A stretch of 64,000 nucleotides of DNA from Synechococcus sp. WH 8101 (GCF_004209775.1 NZ_CP035914.1:434001-498000), one strand, 5' to 3'; positions 28,418 to 37,479 are shown, counted from the first letter of the stretch. The notes: generated from the sequence alone by a model not told the origin. Numbers and translations are program-made.

Positions 28418-29164
28418 ATGACCAGTCAGTGGGACAACTTCCTGCGCAACCTCGGCGAGTGGCACGGCACGTTTGCGTCGCTGGATTCCCAGCAGCGGGA
28501 GCAGTCACGCACCTCCTCGATTCTCACCTTGGAGCAGGGAGACGATGCCCGTCTGGTGCGCTTCGGGTTGCAGCGCTGGGAGGACGCGGCGCTTTCAGGC
28601 CCGGCGGCTGAGCGTGGCGCTCCCAGCAGCGCCATGCAGCAGGACTACCGCACCCTTGGCAAGCAGGTGGTGTTCTTTCCTTCCGGTACGTTCTGCAAGG
28701 GGTCGCAGCAGTTGGCGCCCGGAACGGCCTTTGGTGGTGAATTCGGCTTCATCGCCGGCGACCGGCGTCATCGTCTGGTGATTCTCTACAGCGAGGCCGG
28801 CCGCTTTGAGCGCTCGGTGCTGATTCGCGAGTTCCGTGCCGGCACGGCGACTGAGGAGCAGCCTTCCCTTGCGGCCGAGCAGTTGTTCGGCTCCTGGCAG
28901 GGAGAGGAGGCCACGATCAGCGCGGATTGGCCCGAGCCCAGTGTTCAGGCCATCACGATCACGATCGAACCGGCTGATCTTGCTGGCGTCCGCTGGCTGC
29001 CCGACGCCGGTGGTTTTCGCGTGCCGGAGCAGGTGAGCCATCGCCAGGCCTTCCTGGTGGAGGCCTGGTGGAAACCGGGCCCCGACCAGTTGGAGCACCT
29101 GATTCGCCGCTACGACGGCACCGGCGCCTGGCAGTCGGCCAGTCTGCAGCGCCTGCGGCGCTGA
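28418..29164 (+). CDS. DUF3598 family protein
   Basis: A 248-residue soluble protein resembling DUF3598, a cyanobacterial family with a lipocalin-like (calycin) fold. It begins SQWDNFLRNLGEWHGTFASLDSQ. Two beta-rich halves are seen: residues ~15-130 (FFPSGTFCKGSQQLAPGTAFGGEFGFI) and ~150-248 (LFGSWQGEEATISADWPEP ... RWLPDAGGFRVP). No catalytic motif is visible. ATG 28418 is the first in-frame start near the conserved region. It stops one base before the bicupin gene on the other strand. A link to pigment or lipid handling is possible from the fold only. Confidence 0.75.
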   Translation: MTSQWDNFLRNLGEWHGTFASLDSQQREQSRTSSILTLEQGDDARLVRFGLQRWEDAALSGPAAERGAPSSAMQQDYRTLGKQVVFFPSGTFCKGSQQLAPGTAFGGEFGFIAGDRRHRLVILYSEAGRFERSVLIREFRAGTATEEQPSLAAEQLFGSWQGEEATISADWPEPSVQAITITIEPADLAGVRWLPDAGGFRVPEQVSHRQAFLVEAWWKPGPDQLEHLIRRYDGTGAWQSASLQRLRR

Positions 29165-29165
29165 G

Positions 29166-30092
29166 TCAGGCGCTGAAGGTGATGTCGAGGGTGCGCAGGT
29201 AGGTGTGCAGGCCGGCATCCTGAATCGGCAGCACATAGGCATCGGCGCCCGAGTTGTTGTGGTGCGAATGCCAGTAGCCCGGAGGTGTCACAAAGGCGGC
29301 GCCCTCCACCCAGTCTTCCCGGTGGGGATTGCGGATGGTTCCATTCGTATTCAGTTCTGTGCCGATCAGGGTGTAACAGCCCGGTTGGCAGGCCACCGCG
29401 AAATCGAGGGCGATCGATTGGTGCCGGTGCGGTTTCTGCATCTGACCCGCCGGCAGAATGCCGAGCATGGCCCAGAGGGTGTGGCTCACGGTGCGCGACT
29501 GGGGAAAGGCGCTGTTGCCCATGAGGATGCTCACCCGATTGGCTTTTGCACCGCTCGGACTTGCGGCAATCTCGGCGAGGTGCCTCTGGCTGTCGTGATG
29601 GCTGTAGAAGGTGGCGGCGAAGCGGGCTTCGCTGGGGATCACGCCGAGATGGCGCAGCAGGGGGGCGTCATGCACCCAGTAGAGACCAGCGTGGCCGTCA
29701 CTTGCATGCACGGCGTCACCTCCCGCCGGCAGCACGAGCATGTCGCCCTTGCTCCAGCGGAACTGGGCGCCGCAGGCTTCGGTCTCGCCCTCGCCTTCGG
29801 CCACGAAGAACAGCTGACTCGTGGCGGTCGCGCTTGTGCGCAGATCACCGTGATCGAGGCGCACGAAATTGGCACAGAGGGACGGGCCCGTAGCCGGCCC
29901 CTCGCAGCCCAACTCCTGGCTGAGGTCCAGGGGCAGGATGGCGTTGCCCGCCTCCTGGAAAAAGGCCGGCGAAAAACTGCGATAGGGAATCGCAGCGGTC
30001 AGTCCGTTGCGGATCGGGTTGGCGGCTTCGGCGTAGGAGAAGAACTGCGCCTGCTGCGATGACGGGCTGGGTCTGGTTGCGCTCCTCACCAT
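29166..30092 (-). CDS. Bicupin-domain protein
   Basis: A 308-residue protein with two cupin halves. The first (residues ~60-135) has FFVAEGEGETEACGAQFRWSKGDMLVLPAGG, lacking a full set of metal-binding His. The second (residues ~195-300) has KPHRHQSIALDFAV and PPGYWHSHHNNSG, which can supply a 3-His metal site. The two-domain layout recalls gentisate 1,2-dioxygenase-like and other ring-cleaving or isomerising bicupins, but no aromatic degradation genes are nearby. Role unknown. It is convergent with the DUF3598 gene (one base apart). Confidence 0.75.
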   Translation of the reverse strand: MVRSATRPSPSSQQAQFFSYAEAANPIRNGLTAAIPYRSFSPAFFQEAGNAILPLDLSQELGCEGPATGPSLCANFVRLDHGDLRTSATATSQLFFVAEGEGETEACGAQFRWSKGDMLVLPAGGDAVHASDGHAGLYWVHDAPLLRHLGVIPSEARFAATFYSHHDSQRHLAEIAASPSGAKANRVSILMGNSAFPQSRTVSHTLWAMLGILPAGQMQKPHRHQSIALDFAVACQPGCYTLIGTELNTNGTIRNPHREDWVEGAAFVTPPGYWHSHHNNSGADAYVLPIQDAGLHTYLRTLDITFSA

Positions 30093-30175
30093 GGCGTCGG
30101 CACTCCGTCACGAAACATTGCAGAAAGCCTAAGGATCAGGCCGTCAGCATTCGGTCGTCATGGTGGCCGTTTTGT

Positions 30176-33100
30176 TCAGCCATCCAGCTGCGGCGTGGGC
30201 TCGGGTCGCACACCGCGCCAGCGCTTGAGCAGCAGATACATCGCCGGCACCACAAACAGCGACAGCAGCGTCGACACCAGCAGGCCACTGAACACCACTG
30301 TGCCGATACTGATTCGGCTGGCGGAGCCGGTGCCGCTGGCCATCAACAGGGGCAGGAATCCCGCCAGGGAGGTGACGGCGGTGAGCAGGATCGGGCGCAT
30401 CCGGTTGATTGCCGCCCCTTCGATCGCGTCCAGCAAGGCCATCCCCTGCTCCAGGCGCTGGTTGGCGAATTCCACGATCAGGATGCCGTTTTTGGCGGCC
30501 AGGCTCACCAGCACCAACATGCCCATCTGGCCATACACGTCGAGCGGCAGGCCCCGCAGCTTCAATCCGATCAGGGCGCCGAGCAGGGCCATGGGCACCG
30601 TGAGCAGGATGATCAGCGGGTCGAGGAAACTTTCATAGAGCCCTGCCAGCAACAGATACACCACCAGAATTCCCAGGCTGAACAGAATCCACGACACGTC
30701 TTCCGCCTTGGTTTCCTCGTTGGCCAGGCCGGTGAAGGCCAGGCCGAGGCTGCTGCCGCCGGTGCGGTCGCTGATCGCTTCCAGCAGGTCGATCGCTTGG
30801 CCGCTGCTCACGCCATCGGCCGGAATCGCCGTGATGCTGATCGAGCGGCTCTGGTTGTAATGGGTGATGCTGTTGGCTCCCTCCGCCCGTTCCAGCCGCG
30901 CCACATTGGCGACGGAGACCAGCTCCCCCTTGCGGTTGCGCACCATCAAGCCGGTGAGGTCGCCTGGATTGGCGCGTTTCTCGCCATCGAGCTGCAGGTA
31001 GATCGAGCGGATCTGGCCGCCTTCGAAGGTGTCGTCGATGTAGCGCCCCCCGATCGCCGTGCCGATGTCCCGCAGGGTCTGCCCCACCGGGAGATCCAGG
31101 GCCGCCATCTGACTGCGATCGATCTGCAGCCGCCAGCGCGGTGAGCTGGCATCAAAGCGGGTGCTCACCCGCTCGAACTGACCAGTTGCTTCGGCGGCGC
31201 GGATGAAGCGCTGAGCTTGCTCTTCAAAGTCCTTCAGGCTGAGCTGACCGGCGCTGCGATCGAGCAGTTCCAGCTGCAGACCTGCCTCGCTGCTGAAGCC
31301 GCGCACGGTGGGGGGGGTGGTCACGATTACACGGGCATCGCTGATGCGTTGGCGCAGAGCCTGATTCAGGCGGTCTTTCACCGCTTCACTGCTCTGATCC
31401 TGTCCCGGACGTTCCTTGAGCGGCACCAGCCTGAGATAAAACGATCCCTTGTCTTCGCCGCTCTGGCCGAAGGAGCGACCGGCATAGAAGTTCCCGGTGC
31501 GGATCAGAGGTTCGTCGGCCACCACTTGCCGGATCTGGTCCATCACCGCCTCGGTGCGTTCCAGGCTGGCGCCATCGGGCAGGGTGAAATAGCCACGAAC
31601 TTGACCCTGGTCTTCGTCGGGGATGAAGGCGGTGGGCATGGTCGTTAGTCCGAGGCCCGTGATCACCAGCCCGGCCAGCAGCAACCCGATCACCAGCCGG
31701 CCGCGGGGAAGCCAAGTGGCCAGCACGCGGCCATACGTCTCCTGGGTGCGGCTCATCCCGTTGCGGAGGGAGGCGCTCAAACGTTTCAACGGTCCAGGCA
31801 AGCGACCGCCCCCAGGCCCCAGCACCCGGGCACAGGCCATCGGTGTGAAGGTGAGGGCGTTGAAGGTGGAAAACAGAATGGCGCCGGTGATCGCCAACGC
31901 GATTGGCTGATAGAGGCGTCCGATCGAGCCTGGAATCAGCAGCACCGGCACGAACACCGCCGCCAGCACCAGGGAGGTGGCGATCACGGCACCGGCGAGT
32001 TCGGCCATGGCATCTTCGGCGGCCCCCTGAGGTTCGGCCCCCCGTTCGATGCGTCCGGCGATGTCTTCACTCACCACAATCGCGTCATCCACCACGATCC
32101 CGGTGGCGAGCACCAGGCCGAACAGGATCAGGCTGTTGAGGTTCGAGCCGCTGACTTTCACGATCACCAGGCTGCCGATCAGGGCCACCGGCACGGCGAT
32201 ACCGGGGATCATCGCCAGGCGCCAACGCCCCAGAAACAGCACCAGCACCACCAGCACCAACAGCACGGCATCGCGCAGGGTGTCGGTGGTGCGATCGAGG
32301 TTGGCCTGCACGGTTTCGGCCACATCCACGATCACCTGCATGGTCAGACCGGGCGGGAAGCTTTCCTGCAGCTTCGCCAGCTCCGCCTGCACCGCACGGC
32401 TCACCTCCAGCGCATTAGCGCCATCCCGCTGGAAAATGCCCACTGCCACAGCGCTCTCACCCTGGAGGTTCATGGCGCTGCTGCCGTAGTTCTCCTTGCC
32501 GAGTTCCACCCGGCCCACATCACGGAGGCGCACCAAACCGGCGTTGTCACTGCGCTTCACCACCATCGCCTCGAACTCGGCCTTGCTCAGTAGGCGCCCC
32601 TCCGCATCCACCGGCAGGCTGAACACCTGACCTTCCGGCGCAGGCGCTTCGCCGAGGCTGCCCAGGGCGGCCAGCACGTTCTGTTCGGCCAGGGCCGTGG
32701 TGATGTCGTTGCTGGTGAGGTCGTATTGCTCCAGTTGGTCGGCATTGAGCCAGAGCCGGAAGGCCAGCTCACTGCTGCCGAACACGCGTATGTCGCCGAC
32801 CCCTGGCGTGCTGCGGAGCGATTCGCGCAGACTCTGGTCGAGCCAGCCACCGATGAAGGTGGGGGCATACAGACCCTTGGGGGCGCTGAAGCCCAGGATC
32901 AACAGGATGTCATCGGAGGAGCGGCGCACGCTCAGCCCCTGACGCGTGACGGGCTGAGGCAGGCGTCGGTTCGCCAGGTTCACCTCGTTCTGCACCTTGA
33001 TCGCGTTCAGCTCGGGATCGCCGCTCTCAAAGCGCAGGCTGATGCTGGCGCCCCCCTGCCGGCTGCTGGAGCTCATGCTCTCCAGGCCCTCGAGGCCGTT

Positions 33101-33316
33101 CAGTTGTTTCTCAAGCACCGCGGTCACGCTCTGCTCCACCACCTCCGGCCCCGCGGCCGGGAAGGTGGCGCTCACGCTCACCCGCGTCGGGGCCAGTTGG
33201 GGAAGGTCCTCCAGCCCCAGGCCCACCAGGGCCACCAACCCTGCCAGCAGCACAAGCAGGCTGCACACGATCGTGAAGACCGGTCGGCGCAGAAACGGCT
33301 GGGAAATCGACCGCAA
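30176..33316 (-). CDS. RND family efflux transporter (HAE1/AcrB type)
   Basis: A ~1046-residue inner-membrane proton-driven efflux pump. Residues ~1-30 form TM1 (FLRRPVFTIVCSLLVLLAGLVALVGL); two large periplasmic loops and two blocks of spans follow. LVLATGIVVDDAIVVSEDIAGRIERG in the TM4 region carries the paired Asp typical of proton relay, and the mirror region is GMLVLVSLAAKNGILIVEFANQ. The start is unclear: the open frame begins at TTG 33358 inside the psaL terminator stem, and TTG 33316 just before RSISQPFLRRP is more plausible. No adaptor gene is adjacent, so it must borrow one or be encoded apart. Confidence 0.85.
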   Translation of the reverse strand: MRSISQPFLRRPVFTIVCSLLVLLAGLVALVGLGLEDLPQLAPTRVSVSATFPAAGPEVVEQSVTAVLEKQLNGLEGLESMSSSSRQGGASISLRFESGDPELNAIKVQNEVNLANRRLPQPVTRQGLSVRRSSDDILLILGFSAPKGLYAPTFIGGWLDQSLRESLRSTPGVGDIRVFGSSELAFRLWLNADQLEQYDLTSNDITTALAEQNVLAALGSLGEAPAPEGQVFSLPVDAEGRLLSKAEFEAMVVKRSDNAGLVRLRDVGRVELGKENYGSSAMNLQGESAVAVGIFQRDGANALEVSRAVQAELAKLQESFPPGLTMQVIVDVAETVQANLDRTTDTLRDAVLLVLVVLVLFLGRWRLAMIPGIAVPVALIGSLVIVKVSGSNLNSLILFGLVLATGIVVDDAIVVSEDIAGRIERGAEPQGAAEDAMAELAGAVIATSLVLAAVFVPVLLIPGSIGRLYQPIALAITGAILFSTFNALTFTPMACARVLGPGGGRLPGPLKRLSASLRNGMSRTQETYGRVLATWLPRGRLVIGLLLAGLVITGLGLTTMPTAFIPDEDQGQVRGYFTLPDGASLERTEAVMDQIRQVVADEPLIRTGNFYAGRSFGQSGEDKGSFYLRLVPLKERPGQDQSSEAVKDRLNQALRQRISDARVIVTTPPTVRGFSSEAGLQLELLDRSAGQLSLKDFEEQAQRFIRAAEATGQFERVSTRFDASSPRWRLQIDRSQMAALDLPVGQTLRDIGTAIGGRYIDDTFEGGQIRSIYLQLDGEKRANPGDLTGLMVRNRKGELVSVANVARLERAEGANSITHYNQSRSISITAIPADGVSSGQAIDLLEAISDRTGGSSLGLAFTGLANEETKAEDVSWILFSLGILVVYLLLAGLYESFLDPLIILLTVPMALLGALIGLKLRGLPLDVYGQMGMLVLVSLAAKNGILIVEFANQRLEQGMALLDAIEGAAINRMRPILLTAVTSLAGFLPLLMASGTGSASRISIGTVVFSGLLVSTLLSLFVVPAMYLLLKRWRGVRPEPTPQLDG

Positions 33317-33356
33317 TCCGGGTCCGTCTGAAGAAGCCGCCAGATCCTGGCAGCAC

Positions 33357-33393
33357 AAAGCCCCGGATGGACGGCGTGCCGATCATCCGGGGC
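33357..33393 (-). terminator. Intrinsic terminator after psaL
   Basis: GCCCCGGATG (33360-33369) and CATCCGGGGC (33384-33393) are perfect 10-bp complements with a 14-base loop. In the leftward transcript the stem is followed by TTTGTG, a short T run. It lies 44 bases beyond the psaL stop and abuts the RND gene, so the pump probably needs its own promoter or relies on read-through. Confidence 0.7.
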
Positions 33394-33436
33394 GATGAGG
33401 TTGTGACGGGTTCAGTCCCAGGGTTGGCCTGGAGAA

Positions 33437-33928
33437 TCAGCCAACGCTCCAGACACCACCAGCAATGTTCACCAGCGGGGCCACGATGGCGGTGCCGGCC
33501 AGGAACCAGGCGAAGGCGGCGCCGCCGCAGCCACCCAGCCAGAATCCGCTGGCGAATTCAGCCCAGCCAGCCTTGGTGAACAGATCGGCGGGAGGATTGT
33601 CGATCGTGGCGTCAGCGGGCTGAACGTTCGGGCCATGACCGGCTGTGCCGTAGATCGACAGGCATACGGTCAAGATCGAGACCAGGCCGATGGCAGCGAG
33701 CAAGCCAGCGGTGGCGGCGTAGTCGGTGTTGCGCAGGGGGCCGCAGACCGCAAAGGGGCCGTAGAGGAAGAAGCCATGGGCCATGCCCACTTCCAGGCCG
33801 CGACGGTTGGGGGACAGGGCCGGCCGATAGGCCGGAAGAGCGTTGAGGAAGGCCTTGGCGAAGTAGCTGCTGTTCACCGGAGTGGCCAGGTTGCCGACGG
33901 TGGGATCGGCGACGGGGGTCACGGTCAT
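33437..33928 (-). CDS. psaL: Photosystem I subunit XI
   Basis: PsaL (163 residues) forms the centre of photosystem I trimers or tetramers. The sequence contains the conserved [33 protein letters not shown] segment and three membrane spans (residues ~65-90, ~120-140 and a final short one), ending GGVWSVG. The glycine-rich [17 protein letters not shown] span is typical. It follows psaI by 42 bases on the same strand and precedes the terminator at 33357-33393. Confidence 0.97.
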   Translation of the reverse strand: MTVTPVADPTVGNLATPVNSSYFAKAFLNALPAYRPALSPNRRGLEVGMAHGFFLYGPFAVCGPLRNTDYAATAGLLAAIGLVSILTVCLSIYGTAGHGPNVQPADATIDNPPADLFTKAGWAEFASGFWLGGCGGAAFAWFLAGTAIVAPLVNIAGGVWSVG

Positions 33929-33970
33929 GGGAGGAATCGGAAGGACGGAGCTGGACGCAGGGAGAGCGAC

Positions 33971-34087
33971 TCAGTCGCTGGCTTCGATCACGTTGAAGAG
34001 CAGCGCCATGGCCACGGCCGGGCCCATGATTCCCACCAGGGGCACGAACACGGAGGGCATCCAGGCGGCGACGAAATCTCCAGTCAT
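33971..34087 (-). CDS. psaI: Photosystem I subunit VIII
   Basis: A 38-residue single-span protein next to PsaL in photosystem I. The reading is MTGDFVAAWMPSVFVPLVGI followed by MGPAVAMALLFNVIEASD. The WMPSVFVPLVGIMGPA core and the acidic VIEASD end match the family. Start ATG at 34087; no alternative start is close. It is first in the psaI-psaL operon. Confidence 0.95.
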   Translation of the reverse strand: MTGDFVAAWMPSVFVPLVGIMGPAVAMALLFNVIEASD

Positions 34088-34165
34088 GGCGATGGCCAAA
34101 GCCAAAAAGGTCCGCCGTTACTGTAGGGATCGCTTTTCAGAGCGCTCGCCGTCGCCTTCCACGGC

Positions 34166-34184
34166 GACATAAAAGTTCAATCCC
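34166..34184 (-). promoter_or_regulatory. Candidate photosystem I regulatory motif upstream of psaI
   Basis: Read on the psaI strand: GGGATTGAACTTTTATGTC. The first ten bases equal those upstream of psaA and the next positions keep a TTT core. It lies about 41 bases upstream of a TACAGT -10-like hexamer (34120-34125) and ~80 bases before psaI, and adjoins the start of the divergent HEAT-like gene. Confidence 0.35.
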
Positions 34185-34187
34185 ACG

Positions 34188-34667
34188 ATGTCTCAGTTCT
34201 TCGCTGGTGGCGCTGCCCTCGTTCTGGCTCTCGTGCTCTGGGGCCTCGGGCGACGCCCGCGCAAACCGTTATTGCGCAGCACGGACGCCGGCGCTGTGGC
34301 CGCTCTCAATCGTGCTCAGGTGGAGTTGGTGCAATCCGAGCGGGCCCTGGCGGAGCCCAGCGCCGAGGATCCGCTCGATGGTTGGACGGCGCCGGTGACC
34401 CCGGCTGAGCGCCGCGCCCTTGAAGAGTGTCTGCGCCATGCCATCGCCGGCGATCCCGATCAACGGCTTCTGGCGGTGCGTCTCGCTGGTGTGTGGGGAC
34501 ACCGTTCTGGTTTGCCCGTGCTGAGGCGTGGCTTGCGTGATGCCGATCCCCGCGTTGTGGAAGCGGCTGCAGCGGCGATCGACACACACCGCTGCGCTGG
34601 GCCGATTCGCCCGAGCGAGCGATTTCAGCCGGCGCGTCCACCTCGCAACGTGGCCCGGATGCGATAA
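34188..34667 (+). CDS. Membrane-anchored HEAT-repeat-like protein
   Basis: A 159-residue protein with one N-terminal membrane span (residues ~5-22), a polar linker (~25-75) and a short alpha-helical domain resembling one or two HEAT/PBS-lyase-like repeats (DPDQRLLAVRLAGVWGHRSGLPVLRRGLRDADPRVVEAAAAAI). The function is unknown; such repeats usually mediate protein contacts and, in cyanobacteria, also occur in phycobilin lyases, but the length is too small for a lyase. Divergent from psaI. The last 43 bases overlap the glycosyltransferase gene tail to tail. Confidence 0.65.
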   Translation: MSQFFAGGAALVLALVLWGLGRRPRKPLLRSTDAGAVAALNRAQVELVQSERALAEPSAEDPLDGWTAPVTPAERRALEECLRHAIAGDPDQRLLAVRLAGVWGHRSGLPVLRRGLRDADPRVVEAAAAAIDTHRCAGPIRPSERFQPARPPRNVARMR

Positions 34668-35629
34668 ATCGGGCGGCCCTGGCTTTCGTGGTAAGTGCGG
34701 ATCAGCAGTTCCGCCAGCAATCCGAAACAGAACAGCTGCACGCCTGCGAGGCCCAGCACCACTGCCAGTGTGAGCAAAGGGCGGTTGCCGATGTCTTCAC
34801 CCATCAGCTTGATCGCCAGCAGATAGGCACTGGCCACCAAACTGCCGGCGATCGCCACCAGTCCGCCGAACCCGAAGACATACATCGGGCGGGTGAGGAA
34901 GCGCTTCATGAACCACACCGTCAGCAGGTCCATCAGCACGCGGAAGGTGCGATCGATGCCGTATTTGCTGCTGCCGTATTGGCGCGCCCGGTGGTTGACC
35001 TTCACCTCCGTGATCCGCGCCCCTTCGATGAAGGCCAGGGCGGGGAGGAAGCGATGCAATTCACCGTATAACCGCATGTCGGCCAGCACCTCGCGCCGAT
35101 AGGCCTTCAGGGAACAGCCGTAGTCGTGGAGGCGTACACCGGTCACGCGCCCGATCAGGCGATTGGCGATGCGGGAGGGCAGCTTGCGTTGAATCGCCGC
35201 ATCCTGGCGCTGGTGACGCCAGCCACTCACGAGGTCGTAGCCCTCGCGCAGGGTGGCCAGCAGCAGTGGGATGTCGGCGGGGTCGTTCTGGAGATCGCCA
35301 TCGAGGCTCACGATCACCTCGCCGCGCGCCACATCGAAACCGGCGGCCATGGCGGCGGTTTGACCGTAGTTCTTGCGCAGCAGTACGGCCACCAGTTCGG
35401 GAATGTCCTGGCTCAGCCGCTCGAGCACCGCCGCGGTGCCGTCGCGGGAGCCATCGTTCACCAGCACCAGCTCGAAGCGCTCGCCGCTGGGCCGCAACGC
35501 CTGGAGTAGTTGCTGCACCAGCTCCGGAACGCTCTCCTCTTCGTTGTAGAGGGGCACCACCACGGAGAGATCGAGAGCGGCGCCGTCCTGATCTGGGGCG
35601 ATGGCTGAAACGGCGGCGCTGAGGGGCAT
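34625..35629 (-). CDS. Family 2 glycosyltransferase (DPM1/ArnC-like) with C-terminal membrane spans
   Basis: A ~334-residue GT2 enzyme, probably making a polyprenyl-phosphate sugar or acting at the inner membrane. The GT-A core shows LSVVVPLYNEEESV, LVNDGSRDGT, the nucleotide/metal motif SLDGDLQNDPAD and a conserved GWRHQRQD loop. Two spans follow (residues ~235-260 and ~270-300), then a basic tail. ATG 35629 is preferred; a TTG at 35653 would add 8 residues. Close relatives glucosylate or glycosylate undecaprenyl phosphate. The sugar donor cannot be read from sequence. Confidence 0.88.
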   Translation of the reverse strand: MPLSAAVSAIAPDQDGAALDLSVVVPLYNEEESVPELVQQLLQALRPSGERFELVLVNDGSRDGTAAVLERLSQDIPELVAVLLRKNYGQTAAMAAGFDVARGEVIVSLDGDLQNDPADIPLLLATLREGYDLVSGWRHQRQDAAIQRKLPSRIANRLIGRVTGVRLHDYGCSLKAYRREVLADMRLYGELHRFLPALAFIEGARITEVKVNHRARQYGSSKYGIDRTFRVLMDLLTVWFMKRFLTRPMYVFGFGGLVAIAGSLVASAYLLAIKLMGEDIGNRPLLTLAVVLGLAGVQLFCFGLLAELLIRTYHESQGRPIYRIRATLRGGRAG

Positions 35630-35682
35630 CCCGATGTGGAGGGGTGAGGGCAACCTAGATCGGGCTGTCGCGGCCGCAGCTG

Positions 35683-36423
35683 TTACGGCAGGGTGCTGCC
35701 GTCATGGCAGCGCTCCACGCGCCCGGCACCGCGCAGTTCCGCTCTGTAATGACAGGCCACCGGATGCTGATCGCTCGGGTGGAGGCTGTCGCAGCCGATG
35801 CCGTTGCGGCCGTGCTCCCGGCCGGAGCTGTGCCAGTACTGCCCGCGGCCCCGATGAATCGCCACATGGGTGCAACGTTGCGGGGTGCCGAAAAAGATCA
35901 GATCACCCGGGCGCAGCAGGCGGTCGTCACCGGGACGAACCGCGACCGGCGTGCAGAAACGCTCCTGCTGATAGGCGTCGCGTGGCAGCCAGATGCCAGT
36001 GCTCGCAAACGCCGTCTGCACCAGGCCAGAACAGTCAAGATCGGGCCCCAGGGTGCCGCCCCAGAGGTAGTGATTCGGCGTCGCGGCGACGGCGGCAATC
36101 CACTCCAGCACCGCCGGCAACCGCCGGCGGATGGTGTCGGCATCCAGCAGTCGGGGCTGCCAGGCCCCAGCCGACACCGCCTGTCCAGCCAGGTCGGCGA
36201 GACTCAGCCAGCAGGGGTAGCCGTCTTCGAGCAGGGTCACCCGCACGCGTCCCCGCTGGATCGCCGCGCCGCTCCCTTGCACCCGAAACCGACGGCCAGC
36301 CGCTGCCTGGGTGGCGAGGCCATCACCGCCGTCGCGGGCGTAGCCGTTCACAGGCCGCCGCAGTTGCCAGACACTGCCCGGCAGCAGCAGTTCCGGGGCA
36401 AGCGGCGTGCCTAAGGTCGGCAT
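35683..36423 (-). CDS. NlpC/P60 peptidase with SH3-like domain, no signal peptide
   Basis: A 246-residue cysteine peptidase. Residues ~12-85 form an SH3b-like region (VWQLRRPVNGYARDGGDGLATQ ... ) and residues ~100-235 the NlpC/P60 domain. The catalytic triad is visible: C131 (DLDCSGLVQTAF), H186 (CTHVAIH) and H198. Size and layout match the cyanobacterial gamma-D-glutamyl-L-diamino acid endopeptidases of the AvPCP type, which cleave murein tri/tetrapeptides during wall recycling. The absence of a signal peptide supports a cytosolic recycling role. It is divergent from a serine hydrolase, 18 bases away. Confidence 0.85.
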   Translation of the reverse strand: MPTLGTPLAPELLLPGSVWQLRRPVNGYARDGGDGLATQAAAGRRFRVQGSGAAIQRGRVRVTLLEDGYPCWLSLADLAGQAVSAGAWQPRLLDADTIRRRLPAVLEWIAAVAATPNHYLWGGTLGPDLDCSGLVQTAFASTGIWLPRDAYQQERFCTPVAVRPGDDRLLRPGDLIFFGTPQRCTHVAIHRGRGQYWHSSGREHGRNGIGCDSLHPSDQHPVACHYRAELRGAGRVERCHDGSTLP

Positions 36424-36441
36424 GATTCAACAGCCAGTGTG

Positions 36442-37338
36442 ATGGCGTTCTACCGTCCCGACCCGGCGATGCAGGAGCAGCTGGTTGCGCTGCTGCGCCG
36501 GCTGGAGGCGGAGGACCGGCCCGGGCTCACCGAGCAGGTGGCGATCACCTGGGTGCGATACGACCAGCGGGAGCCTGCCGCCGGCAGTGGCCGGGGGGCG
36601 GGCTGGGCCGACCAACGGCTGCTGTATCCCGCCAGCGTGGTGAAGCTGATCTATGCGGTGGCGGTTGAGCACTGGTTGCAGCGTGATCTGTTGCTGGACC
36701 ACGAGGAACTGCGCCGCGCCCTGCGCGACATGATTGCCGACTCCTGCAATGACGCCACCGGTCTGATCGTGGACCTGCTGACCGGCACCACCAGCGGTCC
36801 GATGCTGCGCGGTGAGGCCTGGACCACCTGGCAGCGCCAGCGGCAGTTGGTGAATGACTGGTTGAAGACCCTGGGATGGCCGGAACTGGAGCGGATCAAC
36901 TGTTGCCAGAAAACCTGGAATGAAGGGCCCTATGGCCGTGAACGTGACTTTTATGGGGCAGGGAACACCAACCGCAATGCCCTCAGTACCGCTGCTACTG
37001 CGCGCATGCTGGAAGCGGTGATGACCGATGCGGTGTTGTCGCCACCGGCCTGCCATCGCCTGCGGGATCTGCTGGATCGTTCGCTCGATTCGGCGCAGCG
37101 GGCGGCTGATCCGGAGAATCAGGTGGATGGCTTCCTCGGGGAAGGTCTGCCGGAGGGGAGTCGTCTATGGAGTAAGGCCGGCTGGATGAGCCAGGCGCGC
37201 CACGATGCGGCCTGGTGGGTCTCAGCAGAGAGGCCCCCCAGCCTGCTCGTCGTGTTCAGTGAGGGGGCGGATCGGGCACAGGATCCAAATCTGCTGCCGA
37301 CCCTGGCACGGGAGCTCTCGATCGAACCAGCGATTTAA
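36442..37338 (+). CDS. Serine hydrolase (class A beta-lactamase/DD-peptidase fold)
   Basis: A ~298-residue penicillin-recognising fold protein. The SxxK nucleophile is S65-V-V-K68 (YPASVVKLIYAVAVEH), the second motif S101-C-N103 (ADSCNDATG) and the third a KTG-like KAG (LWSKAGWMSQARHDAAWWV). No signal peptide is seen after ATG 36442 (or the GTG three bases earlier), unusual for a beta-lactamase and arguing for a cytosolic amide hydrolase or peptidase. It is divergent from the NlpC/P60 peptidase and near alr, a setting that suggests peptide or murein fragment metabolism. Confidence 0.8.
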   Translation: MAFYRPDPAMQEQLVALLRRLEAEDRPGLTEQVAITWVRYDQREPAAGSGRGAGWADQRLLYPASVVKLIYAVAVEHWLQRDLLLDHEELRRALRDMIADSCNDATGLIVDLLTGTTSGPMLRGEAWTTWQRQRQLVNDWLKTLGWPELERINCCQKTWNEGPYGRERDFYGAGNTNRNALSTAATARMLEAVMTDAVLSPPACHRLRDLLDRSLDSAQRAADPENQVDGFLGEGLPEGSRLWSKAGWMSQARHDAAWWVSAERPPSLLVVFSEGADRAQDPNLLPTLARELSIEPAI

Positions 37339-37343
37339 TTCAA

Positions 37344-37432
37344 CGGAGAGGGAGGGATTCGAACCCTCGACAGAAGTTGCCTCCTGTAACTCCTTAGCAG
37401 GGAGCCGCTTTCAACCACTCAGCCACCTCTCC
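37344..37432 (-). tRNA. tRNA-Ser (anticodon GCT)
   Basis: An 89-base class II tRNA with a long variable arm. The acceptor stem GGAGAGG pairs with CCTCTCC and the discriminator is G, as required by seryl-tRNA synthetase. The anticodon stem-loop CTCCCTGCTAAGGAG reads GCT. The variable arm (TTACAGGAGGCAACTTCTGT region) and the T loop GGTTCGAATCC are intact. CCA is not encoded. It lies downstream of alr on the same strand. Confidence 0.97.
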
Positions 37433-37479
37433 AGCGGCGCCACCACCATATCAAGGAGTGGGCGCTGGCGGAATTCGGT

